A stretch of 64,000 nucleotides of DNA from Marthasterias glacialis (Eukaryota > Echinodermata > Asteroidea > Forcipulatida > Asteriidae), in contig OU452228.1 of assembly GCA_911728455.2 (NCBI GenBank), positions 16,196,104-16,260,103 on the forward strand, read 5' to 3'. The position numbers and the translations under genes were made by a program. Shown here one piece after another: positions 11,104-24,300 of the stretch (the stretch's first letter is position 1; each line of letters starts with the position of its first letter). The notes under the pieces are model-generated. The model saw nothing but the letters and a program-made list of their open reading frames with translations, was not told the DNA's origin and made no database searches.

Positions 11104-11738
11104 CCCACGGCTCTGATTTATATGTGATCGCTGAACTGATGATACATGATAATAGATTAACATGATAAAGAGTCATGTGAAGAGAGGTAGGCAGAACTGT
11201 ACAGAGCTGATGTTATTTACTTCTCACCTAAACGATGATCGTACATAAACGTACTTCGTAGACCAAAATTCTCTTTCCTTCCTGGTTTGATGCCGGTTTG
11301 TTTTCTCTTCCAATCGTAAAATTTATAGTAATTCTTTATTCTACTCTTAAAACATAGACCAGGCTCGACGAAAGCCGACAGGTAAAATTTAAAATTATTG
11401 TAAATTTGTATGTAAAATTGTACGTTTTCACTTTTGTTTTGTATTGATTTGTAGGTAGGCCTTTTTATAATCTGTCTTTTATTTCGACTTCCTAACAACT
11501 GTTTTGGTGTTTATATTAATTATTGTAAATGTCATCATGAAAGGAAAAACACAAAGTCTATGTCAGACCGTGGAGGTAGAACATGTAGAATCAGACACTT
11601 CATTCACTTCTTTTTACAGTCATTATTTTGTCATGTCCAGACCTATATTACATAGATGGGCTGGGGTAAATCTGCTGAGTCCAAGTGCCACTTTTGTCGT
11701 ACATTATGACAAAATGTGGCCCCATTACCATGATGGAT

Positions 11739-11874
11739 GTTGAGGGCAATCTTGACACTTGGTTGTACTCCTCTACCCGGACTTGATAATCATACGAATG
11801 GATCCATTCTCATATGATAATCAAGTCGCGGTAGAGTACAATAAATTTGCGCAAGTGTCAAGATTGCGCTCAAC
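11739..11874. mobile_element. Foldback MITE (136 bp)
   Basis: GTTGAGGGCAATCTTGACAC at the left pairs with the right end (GTGTCAAGATTGCGCTCAAC). The arms continue inward almost to the middle (CTTGATAATCAT / ATGATAATCAAG). Confidence 0.75.
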
Positions 11875-12500
11875 ATGACTAATACTAGTGCCAATATGCT
11901 AGATTGCCTACGCATTGATGGAGTCTAGCATAGTGGCACTATTTATTGGGCTAGATGGGGCAAGACAAAAAGAAGCAGGCCTGATGATGGTAAATGTACA
12001 TGGATGTAGTTGCAGTAATTGTAACCCTGAATCCTTTTTGAGCTTAAAGTCGAAGACAGAAGACTTGGTGGTGACACTTTGCTCACTCTAAACCAGTAAT
12101 GGTAAGTAAGGGTAAGGCAGTTTTACTGCAGAGATATAAAGAGTACTTTGAATCTCGGTAAGGAAAATATAAACTTGTCCTGGAGCAATTCAAGGGGCAA
12201 TGCAACATGACCAGTATCTTATTTACCCAAATAAGATTATATGTTTCTTTTCATAACAACTGAAAAAGTGGCAGTCGGATATAGCATCCTACCCTAACAA
12301 AATTAAAATCTTGTTTTAATTAACAACAACATTTTAAAATAATTGTTAATCCAAATTGTTTTTTTTCCCAGAGTTGAGATCAGGTCAATTTAATACCATC
12401 ACGGACGGATGAACAAGAATTCGACACAAGACACTGGAAATAGTATTATGTGAGCGTGTTCAAATTTAAGTTTTTGTTTGTTCTAGAATGACCTATTTCT

Positions 12501-12646
12501 TTAAAAGGGGCCGTGTCGTCATGATTTTAGCAGTAAATCACCCTTTGTGATTTGACCGCAAGCGTGCCTGTGTGCAGTATCTGGGTGAGAGTTCATCTTT
12601 CCATGCACAGCTACAGGCCTGCTATAATCATGACAAAGCCCCTTTA
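12501..12646. mobile_element. TTAA-flanked MITE, copy 1
   Basis: Left end TTAAAAGGGGCCGTGTCGTC, right end a matching inverted AAAGCCCCTTTA. It shares termini and interior words (GTGTGCAGTATCTGGGTGAG) with the copies at 13241 and 13450. Confidence 0.7.
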
Positions 12647-13240
12647 GCAAGTTAAAATTCTTAAATTATTTTATGTATTTTCATGTTTTTTTGATGATAT
12701 CGCTAATCTAACCATACATTTAACTGTTTTGCTAGCGCATGATCTTGTAGAGGTTCCTTTCTCTACGATCTTACTTGAAAGCAACACAAGCAATTATTTT
12801 TGAAGAAAGTGCACTGACCGACAGCAACTTTTTCACTTGTTTTGACAAAACTCAAAATCTTATCGGGGTAAAAAAAAAAATCAGAAGCTGGAGGATAACA
12901 TAATCAGTCGCTGTACTTTCTGATCTCTATGGCATGATTGTGTGTGGTGCTATCAACTTTCCATGATGTTTGTGACGCTGATGTTGAAGTTGATCACAGA
13001 GCTGACATCCATTTCAACAGTTCCTGTTTTTTCAAAAGAATTTCGTTGGGAAAACTGCCGAGGATGTTTAGATCCGGTAGACTCTTTAGAGGGTAACCAG
13101 TAACTGAGACCTCAGTTGACTTTAGTTTCGGGATAAACAGTAAAGAGGTCAACTGAAGTTGCAGCTGCTGTTTACCTTTTAGAGTGACTCGATACTAACT
13201 GTAGTTTTTCTTTAGTCAAGACAAATTTTCAGCAATCTCC

Positions 13241-13448
13241 TTAAAGGGGCTGTGTCGTCATGATTGTAGAAGTAAATGGAATAACCTACTTTCTGCTGGT
13301 GTGTGCGCATCGGTGGTCACATCACAGTTTGACGAAGACGGCACCCTTTGAGATTTGTTCGCAAACGCGCATGCACGCAGTATCTGGGTGAGAGTTCATC
13401 TTTCCATGCACAGCCAAAGGTCTGCTATAATCTTGACGACACAGCCCA
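13241..13448. mobile_element. TTAA-flanked MITE, copy 2
   Basis: Left end TTAAAGGGGCTGTGTCGTCA, right end GACGACACAGCCCA as its inverse. It directly abuts copy 3. Confidence 0.75.
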
Positions 13449-13449
13449 A

Positions 13450-13684
13450 TTAAAGGGGCTGTGTCGTCATGATCGTAGTCTGCCTGTTTCTGGGCCCAGA
13501 AACATGAACTCTCACCAAGTTACTGCACGCGCCCGCGTTGACCATCATATCACAAAGGGTACCGTCTTTATTATTCTGTGATGTGACCGCTACTCGCGCG
13601 TGTGTGCGTGCAATAACAGGTCGAGCGGTCATAAGTCAGTCTAGCCACAGACTCGCTGTGATCATGACAACACGGCCCCTTTAA
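13450..13684. mobile_element. TTAA-flanked MITE, copy 3
   Basis: It begins TTAAAGGGGCTGTGTCGTCA and ends ACAACACGGCCCCTTTAA. It lies head to tail with copy 2, with only a base or two between them. The TTAA termini are as expected for a TTAA-inserting transposase family. Confidence 0.75.
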
Positions 13685-15242
13685 GTACTCAATTTAACAT
13701 TTTGATTTCTTATGCTATTTATGATTTTATTTCTGCCACAAGCACTACTAATTTAACTAATTCTATTTCTTCAAATTGTTTCTCTTTGCATGTTTTTGAA
13801 AGGCTATATTTTATCATTTTGTCTCAAATCATGTTTTTTTGTTTTGTAATTGTCCTGCATGCATGTTCAGTATCTGACAGGAAACACAATAAAGGGACCA
13901 CTTTGCATCCGTCACGTTAGCTGTTTTACCAATGGTTGTATTTTTTGTTCAAGTTCCTGAAACCAGCCAAAAGTGTTTCGGCATGTGAATGGACATGCAG
14001 GCTTATACTAAAAAATAATTTCAGTTGAATAGGATTATTAATTCGGAAAAAGCAGGTAGATTTTTCCCGTCCAATTTTGATGAAATTTGAGGGTGATTAA
14101 CTAAAAACATCATTAGGCAGCCACCGTTACAGTGTTTCCTGTCATCTACCTAAAGATCCATGTACCAATGGCTCTTATGTATAAAAACTAGCATAATTTT
14201 GCTTTTACTGCAAACTGTTAAGCAATTACTCACAATAACCGAAGCAAATGCTTTTACTGGAAAGCTTTTGCGAAACACTGAAAGTATTTTCTTTTTACTT
14301 TTGTAGCTTTTGCTAGACTACTAGCATTTGCTTGGTACGGTACAAATAAAAAGGAGTAGATGTGTCAGATTTTGAGTATTTTTTACTGGTCAGTTTTCTG
14401 GGTCAGGGCAAACTTGAAAGGGGAGTTACCAAATACTAGTCTGCAAAATGACAGTATTTATGAATGTCGTTCGGAAGGAAAAGTTGTATGCACAGAGAAG
14501 GGATTGTCAGAAATCAAAATACAAGCAGCTGTATTTAGGCCTATAGGCCTATCGGTTTGGGGAAATTTAATGTGATATGGATGGCGGACCATTTTCAGGG
14601 TTTGAAATAGAACACGACTGCTGTGGACAACAGCATTGATGAGAATTCATTTAACCACCCCAGTTGTCTTATGGGTTGCTCCGTATGTACTTTGTATGTA
14701 CGTCATAGAGTTGGGGAGCACTCGCGACGTCACGCACGGAACTCCGCTGACCCACTATGGGCGAAAATCCCTATAGGTCAATTGTACAGTATATGAATGT
14801 CCACTTAGAAAATGGTTGCTGTGTAAACTGATGAGTGACCAGTGTAAATGAATGGTCCGCACCATTTTCTCAATGGTCACAAATGCTCCTTGTCGGGCCG
14901 TGTCGCATGGTTTTGTACGCCCTCTAGTTCTTTTATATAACTCTATGATGTACGTACATGTACGCCAAACCCTAATCGTACAGAAACACTGTACAGTACA
15001 ATTATAAGTACATGCAGGACTGTCTTACATGTTTGTCTGTATCATATCCCTTTTGCACCCTCTGAAGACAAACTTTTTCAAATAATTCTGCCGTTATTTA
15101 ACACAGTGGCTCTCTTGGTGTGGATTAACCCCATCGCTGAAGCACATCTTTTTGTTTTACACCTAAAACTAAACCACGGATTGCATGCAGCCAGCTAGCT
15201 AGCCCTTCCTTATTAAATGTTGACTGACTGTACTTTGAAGTT

Positions 15243-15313
15243 ATGAGCTACACAATGCTTAATTCTCACCCTAACGGTGGTGATGATGAGAACAATGGAG
15301 CTGATTCAGCGGT
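15243..15313 (+). CDS. ClC exon 1 (start)
   Basis: [19 protein letters not shown] followed by ADSA ends at GT|GTAAGT in phase 2. The next acceptor (16299) needs exactly phase 2, and the joined reading is acidic, as N-tails of this family are. Too short to stand out alone. Confidence 0.75.
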
Positions 15314-18300
15314 GTAAGTTGAGATTACAGTATGTTTGCATGAAATGGCTTAGTACCAGTAGTGCATGAATACCCAAATGAGAAGTGCTTGAACTTTTCT
15401 GTTTCAACAAGCCTAGACTGTGCAAGTCTCTCGTGTGTTCAAAAAACTATTTAAGCTAGGGTTTCCCGCGTACATTGCTTGAATGTGTGAGCCTTGGGTT
15501 CCCATTGCTTGAATGTGTGAAGGAAACGATATGGTACACTTGAACAGGTCCCAACGCCTGAGACTTGCGTAGTCTATAATGTGCCATTCATCAATTAACC
15601 CTGGCTGTTTCTTGTGCGGTTAAATCACCAAAGCTGTATGGTGTTTGCAATCATGCCAGCACTGCTTCAAAGGCAAGCAGACACTTTATTCACATTGCAA
15701 ACTTCCTCCCCCCCCCCCAAAAAAAAAAAAAAAAATAAGAGTAATAATAACAATAGTACTCAGAATGGGGCTTAAATGTACTGGTTCAGGGTTTTATTAT
15801 CAATTTGGAAACAAGGACGATGTCCACATTTACTGTAAATTGAGGAGAAACGTTCCAATTAATTATCTCACAGGAAAAACTTCGGCTAATTATGTGTAAG
15901 CAGCCATTCAGAATAATCAATGTTTCAAACTTTCAGGTTTGGTTTTTGAAAATGTGGATGGGTTGATCGGGAAAAAAAAACCCCAATTAATTAAAGAAAA
16001 CCTTTACAAAAAAAACCCAAATAAACAGTTAATCAAAAAGTGGTGTGTGGTGGGTAAAAAACAATTGAAATTCTAAAACAAAGATAATACAGAATGGCCC
16101 CTAATCTAATCAGTATGCTGTCCAATCTGAACAGGGTGATCCAAAGACACCCATGCGCCTGTCTTTTCTTACCCAATGATGCCCCTTCCTTATGAACTGA
16201 GTGAGAGACTAAAACCTAACTTGAAGATGAAACCAGACTTTCCATCCTAAACTTTTATTCGACAAATTTGATTCTACATCAATTGTTTCCTTCCATCAGT
16301 TGGCTTGAGTTACACAATCGTACAATGGAACGCGAGAGATTGATTGAGAAGCCAAACACCAGCCGCAGGTACGGTCGCTCATCCACGACTGATGATGATG
16401 ATATATTAGACATCACCTCCGATTCCGATGGATCCTACTTAGGCAGCACCTCCACACGTGCCTCCAGGAGTAGAGGGAGTGCAGCAGACTCTGGTCAGTG
16501 TGGGAGAACACTCATACATGTTAACTTTTTCGTACAAAGACGGCATTAAAAAATTCTTTTTTTTTAAATCCTCATGTCGTTCATGTTATTGTTGTTGTCT
16601 ATCACACCGTAAGTGACGCTTTGTGGTTTGCATGAAGGGCCACCAATGTGATCTATTTTGTGCAATGCCGCTTGCTTGAACATCTGAGCCTGGGTCGTCC
16701 TGGATTTTGTTTTTCTTCATTTTTTCCCTGCAAGATCAGTTTTTTTCCCGGCTGTTGCCCTTTCTCCTTGTTACATGCCCAAAGGACAGCAATGAATGGG
16801 CAATAGTCAACATGCACTGAAGTCATTCCAGGACACGTAAAACTTAATACGCAGCACATTTAGCAGGACACTCAAAATGTAATACGCACGTGTATTTAGC
16901 AGGACACGTAAAACGTAATACACACATGTAGTTAACAGGACACGTAAAACTTAATATGCACGCGTATTTAGAAGGTCACGTAAAACAGAATACGCCTGCA
17001 TATTGAGCAGTTTGCGTATTAAGCAGGACGCATAAAACATTGTAAATGGCAATGTTTTTGTTTACACCACACAGCATTGGGCAGCGCATGACAACAATGA
17101 AAAGGCACGTCCGTACTGGCCATTCATTTATCGGGTTATTGCTCACATCTTGGTCAATTCCGAACGGATTTTGTTCACTCATACAGTGTAGGTTACAGCA
17201 CGTCCAGGATCATCATCTATGCACTTTTTAATTTTTACAGCCTTTAGATGAATAAAGGAAACAACCTTTTATGGATACATACATACATGTACAAACACGA
17301 GTCCATGAATTATAGTAAGATATTTAATAGTTTAATTCTTAATAAAGTCAATTTTGAAATAGTTAGGACTGTTGAGGTTTTATTAAATCAAAATCAAGAA
17401 CAAACAGTGCGCTCGCCCACGCTCCAACTACCACCCAGGGGCAAATTTACTGAGGAAAATATTGGTGTCGACTGAACAGGTTGTTAACCGGACATGGGCG
17501 CTGTTACCGGTGATAGTTTGTTTCATTGGGGAATGAAAGAGTCTCCGAAATGTGACTGTGGTGCCGAATTACAGACGTCCGAACACATCAGCACTGTCTG
17601 CCCAAAGATGTGTCTTCCTGGATCGTAAACAGGGCGCAGTGCAGTGGCTGCATTTACTGGACTTAGATATTTAGATAGACAGGCATACACGAGAAGAAGA
17701 ACAACAAACAAGGTCTAATTTGGAGTGTGATTACCAATAATAGCTCCCCAGTTTGACATGTTTTCTTTGAATTTCTTCACAGATTCCTTCGATGGAGTTG
17801 GAGTATCCGGTCATTATGACGACTTCCATACCATCGACTGGGCCAGGGACATGCAGAGATATCGTAAAGAGTATAAAGTGGTCAATCGGAGGCAGGGTGA
17901 ATCACTGGGTGGTAGAATCAGAGCGGCATTCTATGCTGGATCAGCATGGTTTGTTGTACTACTCGTGGGAATTATTGCTGGTACGTCGACAAGCCTTGCA
18001 CAAACAACCTCGCCACCATGGGCAGCGCGCCGTATCGATACCTCTCGTCTCTAACCCCTGGAAGGGAACCACTGAAACACAACGCCGATTGGCTCCCAAA
18101 ACTGACTGCTTTGCGAGCACGATTGTTAAAAAGTTTTGAGCGATCTTAGGGTGCTTGTAGGGGGGCTTAGTACGCGCGTGTCAAAAAGAGTACGTGCATT
18201 GCAAATGCAAGTATTTTGATGCAATCCTACTTCAAAATGAATTATTTTTACGCGGTCACCCTAAACTGCATACAGTTAGACAGGTCACAAATCAAAGAAG

Positions 18301-21300
18301 AATGAGAGGGGACCAGTTGCTCTTTGTTTTGATGCCTCTTTTGCGGGATACCATATTTGACCTGGCAAGATCAATCACCCCTGGGAATGAGGTTGTTGCA
18401 CAAATTCTTTTCCCTGGTAATACATGTAAGTGATAATGGACATTTTAAGTGTGTGTGAGAATTGCCAGAAATGACTTGACTTAAATGCTAATTGCCATAG
18501 TGCAGATGACATTTAGCATTGTAACTGATCTATATTTCCCGTGCAGGAATATTCGCAGGCATCATTGATATTGGTGCGACCTGGCTGAACGACCTCAAGT
18601 TCGGTCTGTGCCGTGACGCGTTTTGGTTGAACTGGGAGCAGTGTTGCTGGGCGCAGAACACCACACAGTTTGGCGACCTCAACGACATCACCTGCCCAAC
18701 GTGGTACCAGTGGTACGAACTGATGGGCTTTGAGCAGCAGGGCGCAGACACTTATGTAATTTCCTACTTAGTCTTTGTCGTCACGTCGCTACTTATGGCT
18801 GCCTTTGCAGTGCTTTTGGTGTTGATCTTTGCTCCATATGCATGTGGCTCAGGCATTCCAGAGGTAAGTTTAGTACGACAAAGGGTTCCACCAGGGGCCA
18901 TTATCACATGACAAAGGCTTCCACCAGGGGCCATTATTACATGACAAAGGCTTCCACCAGGGGCCATTTTCACATGACAAAGGCTTCCACCAGGGGCCAT
19001 TATCACAAACTATTTACCGCTAAGCAAAGTTCTGTGCTTTCTATAGAGAGGATGCGTGACCCCGGGAAAAGTTAATTTCACAGCCATGTTGGGTCCAGCC
19101 GTGTACAAACTCAATAGCTGATGTGCGTCTGCTGAATGATTTCCAGCGTCTGTTTGTGCACGCAGCATTAGAAAAAGGTTTCGGGTGAAATCACAAGACT
19201 TTTTAGCATAAAAATGTCAGCCTAATGTCTAGCCTCATGTGGATGATATTGAATGGTCAGACAGTAGGAGGGTTGACTGCGTACTGTGTAGATGCATTCA
19301 CCACATGATATCGTATTGCAGGCTGACATAGTGCATCTATCATTCGTAATCAATTGGATGATATTGAATGGTCAGACAGTAGGAGGGTTAACTGTTCTGT
19401 GTAGATGCATTCACCCTGTGATATCATATTGCAGGATGGCATAGTTTATCCATCATTCAAAACCAGTGGATGATATTGAATGGTCAGACTGTAGGAGGGT
19501 TGACTGTGTACTGTGTAGGCATTCACTACTTGATATTTTATTGCAGGCTGGCATAGTGCAGTGCGTTTATCATTCGTAGTTAATTGGATGATATTGAGCG
19601 GTCATACAGTAGGAGGGTTGACTGTGTACTGTGTAGATGCATTCACCACATGATATATTGCAGGCTGGCATGGTGCATCCTTCATTCAAAACCACAGTTT
19701 ATGATTTTGCACGGTCGGACATCAGGAGGCTGTTTATTTTATGTTTGATGATTGTTATTTTTCCGTCAGATTAAAACTATTCTTAGCGGTTTCATCATGA
19801 GGGGCTTCCTTGGCAAGTGGACGCTGCTCATCAAAAGCATCACTATGGTCCTGGTGGTAGGGGCGGGGCTAAGTCTAGGGAAGGAGGGTCCACTTGTCCA
19901 CTTGGCCTGTTGCTGTGGTAACCTGATTGCCCATATGATTCCTAAGTATGCCAAGAATGAGGCCAAGAAGAGAGAGGTAAGAACAGGGACGGAAAAATTT
20001 CAGACTTTTATCTAGCTATTTCTGTAGCGCTATATACTGTTCACAGAATCTCAATGAATTCTTAAACTCCAGTGGATAACCGAAAAGTCATTGCAACATA
20101 CCTCCTACAATTTTGATCCCACCCCTGCAAGAGTTAAATATTCTAATTCTAAGTTGTAAATATCACAATAGACCGATTGCGCGACCCGCGTCACGTGACC
20201 CCTTCTGGGTATAAAATGTAAACACATACACGATGTCCTCCATAAGAAAGTGCGGTACGGTACACGATGATTGTTGCATTTAGTTTAATCGATCGAGGCT
20301 TTTTTTGCTTGAAATCTGTGAAAAGTATTCCAGAGTTTGTACCAGAGACCTTTGAGTGGCTGAATAAAGCCAGTAAGGACAGTTCCAGCAAGTCTTGGAA
20401 ATTGTACAAGTAATGTATAAAAATGTGCACGGTGTGTACTAGTGCACTTAGGAACATTAGGCCAGACGACCGCGATCACCTCACACTTTTCAACACAAAA
20501 ATTTCAAAGTTTTGAAGCTAAAATCATCCAAAGAAATTGCTTTCCAAAACTGTGTGATTCCTTTGCCTATTTGAAATTTTGCAAGGCTAGGTATTAATGC
20601 TCACTTTTCCAACGTCGTTTATCCTTTATTTTTACAATGATTTAGGCCTACATTACAAACAAAATAACAGGCGGGTGGCTACATAATAGTTGTCTGATGC
20701 CGGTAGTGCATGGCTAGCAAAACCTCTTTTTAGTAGAATTCTGTTATACTATGACACAGAGATGTGATTTAAATTAACGCCAAAACATACTGCTTCAAAC
20801 AAAGGGGCTGATTAACTAATTTATCACTTACCAAAAGTAAAATCGACTGTTTTCGTACTCACTCTGTGTCACGGCATATCTCTTTACACGTATTTTGCCA
20901 TCAGCTGTATGGTGTTATACCCAGTAGGAGGTCACATGACCGCATGTCAACATTGTCGCGCAATCGGTCTATTGTAACAACTCACAGTCACAGCCCTTAT
21001 TATCTTTGGAGTGACTCACTGGGACACTACCTCACTCTAACAAAATCTGATACAATATGTTAACTCAACACTCAAACTGTTTGAAGCTTTGCATGGTGTG
21101 AAGAATAATAAGGAACTATAATTAAATAGTAAACTTGCGGGTACGTTCGTCTTCTCCTGAAGACGAACAGAGCATACTGTTCGAAACGTCGAGACCACAA
21201 CAGCTCTTCTCAGAGCCACCACTCCTTCCTAAAAGAGTTGAATTACATGGTTGTACCCGCAAGTTTACTATTTAATTATAGTTCCTTATTACTCAAACTG

Positions 21301-24300
21301 TTGATTATGGTGGTATGCTTGATCCCATATCAAGCATAATCAGTTTGCTAGTTTAGTCCCCAGTCTAACAATTGTATATGAAAAATTTAAATCATAAAAT
21401 ATGTCCTCATCAAAGGCTCCATAATTTGTTTATTTGTTTGATGGACATCTTTGGACTTTATTTGTCATGAGTGTATGCTGGTGCAGGCATCTAGTTGATT
21501 GAAATGATTGATTTGTTTTTATTCTCAGATTTTATCTGCAGCATCTGCAGCTGGTGTTTCGGTAGCGTTTGGTGCTCCAATCGGTGGGGTACTTTTCAGT
21601 CTGGAAGAGGTATGAAGCCAAAGCAGACACTTGTTACTGATTATCCAAGCAGGCCTGTAGCTTGGCAGGATTTGTTCTGATTCCATTAAACAATTTTTTT
21701 TTTTTCATGGACCTTTCTTTGTCGTACACATCTTGAAAGATGTGAACTGACCATCAAGGGAAAGAATGTAGAGCGCATTCATGTCCAAACCTCTAGTTTA
21801 ACGTTTGTGGTGATGTAGAGTCTGTGGGTTTCACTCTCGACCAAAAGGCCACAGCCACACGTTTTCTCAGGATTTTGTTGTTGTTGTACAATCGCACCAC
21901 TGTCAAATTTCTCTGCTGATTTTCTTTCTTTTGCAGCCCCATAGAAAACTGAAAAAACACAGCAAGAATGCTTGCGTGCCAGGCAGTTCCTTATTCGTTG
22001 CCATTACACAGAGGTGTAGATATATGTAAAACTTTAGTATCATTCGTAGGGGGAACGTAAAATGACATTGGCAAAAAAAAACCCGATACAATCAGCAGCT
22101 GGAATATCAAGAATATTTACAATATACTACGAAATTCTTAACAGGCTACATTCAATTTGTGTACATCACGTCATTTGAGTAGGTCGCTCTCCGATAGACA
22201 TGATAGAAGTGAAAAGAAGTTTGCTCATTGGCTCATCTTGTGTGCAATGTGTACAAAAGGCGTGTGTTTCCATTGTTTCATCGTTGTTTGAACTCTAAGG
22301 TGGCATGTCCATTTTCACCTCAATAGGCCGTATTTTTGACAGAAAGAGGGCGCAATACTAATACCATTTTGAAAGTACAAAAATATTTGAAAACATTAAA
22401 AATACAAATTTTCCAAGCAACTATCTTACAATAATTAATTTGTAAAACTGTAAATAAAAAAAACCCTCAAAATTGTATATGAACTGCTTTATTAGAAGTC
22501 TAATTGCATCTGGTTTACCACACTATTTCTATGGTTTGACCCCCAATCTACCCCAAAGAGCGCCCTCTTGCAGTCAAAAATAAGGTCTATTAAGAATCAT
22601 GAGAAAAATTTACATTAATGAAGGACCAGAGTCAGCCACAGCTCATTGTACCATTTGATAGCTGTATCGCATCTATTATCAGTGACTAATCCATGAATTT
22701 TTTTCCAGAAATTCATTAAAAAGTCTGAAACATCTCTGTGATCTCCATTTTTATTCTTTATTTTTATAGATTAGTTACTACTTTCCCCTGAAGACTCTGT
22801 GGAGATCTTTCTTCTGCGCAATGGTTGCGGCCTTTGTCTTACAAGCAATCAATCCGTTCGGTAACGACCACGCCGTCAGGTTCTATGTGGAGTATAACAC
22901 GCCCTGGTTTTTCTTTGAAATTGTTCCGTTCGTTCTGCTTGGAATATTTGGGGTGAGTGTTTATTTTTGTTTTTAGGATTGACTTGCGGGTGAATTTGAT
23001 TGACTTTTGATTTGATTGTGATTTGAGTCATTGCATGGTGGAGTGATATGGTTTGGGTTTGTGAGATTACTATAATGTGATGCACTCACCCAGGATTTTA
23101 TTAGAAAATGTCAAGTTTTTTTATGGATTTAGTTTTGAATGGTCAAGTTTGAATTACACACAACTGTATGCCAGCCATTGAGCTGAAAGTAGCCAAAACA
23201 ATGCCAGCACAACCAACACAAACTCTGCACGTAAAACCTTTGCATTTCAAACAATGGACAGACATGTACAACCATTGTGCATACAACCATTGTGCTTACA
23301 AACAATGCGCATACAACCAATGCGCATACAACCAATGCGCATACAAACAATGCGCATACAACCAATGCGTGTACAAACAATGCACGAACAATCAATGCGT
23401 GTACAAACAATGCACGAACAATCAATGCGTGTACAAACAGCATGAACAACCATTGTGTGTACAAACAATGCACACAAAACCAGCGCACACACAAACAATT
23501 CACATACAAACAATAGACCTTTTTCGCCGCCATCTTTAAGGTCAAATGTAGCATCGAACTTGCGTTGTAGCTGTTTTGACCTCAGCGCGAGGGTGTCCTT
23601 TCCTGCACTAAATGCTCATAGTGACTTCATACGCATAAGGTCTCTTCACATACATCTGTACAACCATTGTGTGTACAAACACTTTCCGTCCAACCAGTGC
23701 ACACACAAACAATGTGTAAACATATGGTGCATTGACATACTACCGAGATGACCTAAAAATTAAAGGGCAATGTAATCTTTCATTAAAGAGAGTTTTATTT
23801 TACACAGGGACTTTATGGAGTGGTATTCAACAAGCTGAATTTGAAATGGAGCAAGTTACGCATGACGTCCAAACTAGGATATTATCCAATAACAGAGGTG
23901 AGATTTACTCTTTTAAAACTTGGTTATTGTGAAGAAAAAAAACAAGAGGAATATGGACTGAGTATTCCTTATCTGAATGAGGGTATGTTTCCAGACTATG
24001 AAAAAGAGACTGTAGGCTCAGCAATGCTAATGCATATTTTCTGCTTCTGGTTTACCCCCAGATAGTTTAGCCAATCTGATTGGTCGAGAGCATGTCACAT
24101 GGGGATGTTTAAACGGCTGATAAAAACATGGCTGAGAGTGTTTATAACCAGTCAGCAATTATACTTACTTTGGCACCAATTTACGCGTAGCGCAATCAAT
24201 ACATACCGGTGCTCAGTGTAAAGTCTATTAGTACGTTTATGTACGTGCAACTGTTGAGCGTCGCATGCAATTTGACCCTTAGCGAAATGGAGCCTGAGGA

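Larger units (their letters stand above)
10885..15242. other. Intergenic region upstream of the ClC gene
   Basis: No convincing exon is seen. It contains several inverted-repeat MITEs (listed separately) and simple repeats. The ClC promoter should lie at the right end; a TATATAA-like word at 14935-14941 is too far (about 300 bases) from the start codon to be assigned with confidence. Confidence 0.5.

Noticed and set aside
18764..19075. Repetitive peptides next to ClC exon 4
   Set aside because: They come from the 33-bp intronic minisatellite; the exon ends at a consensus GTAAGT at 18863.
23129..23554. 141-residue minus-strand and 123-residue plus-strand open frames
   Set aside because: Both arise from a 15-bp minisatellite, whose period is a multiple of three and so stays open in several frames.
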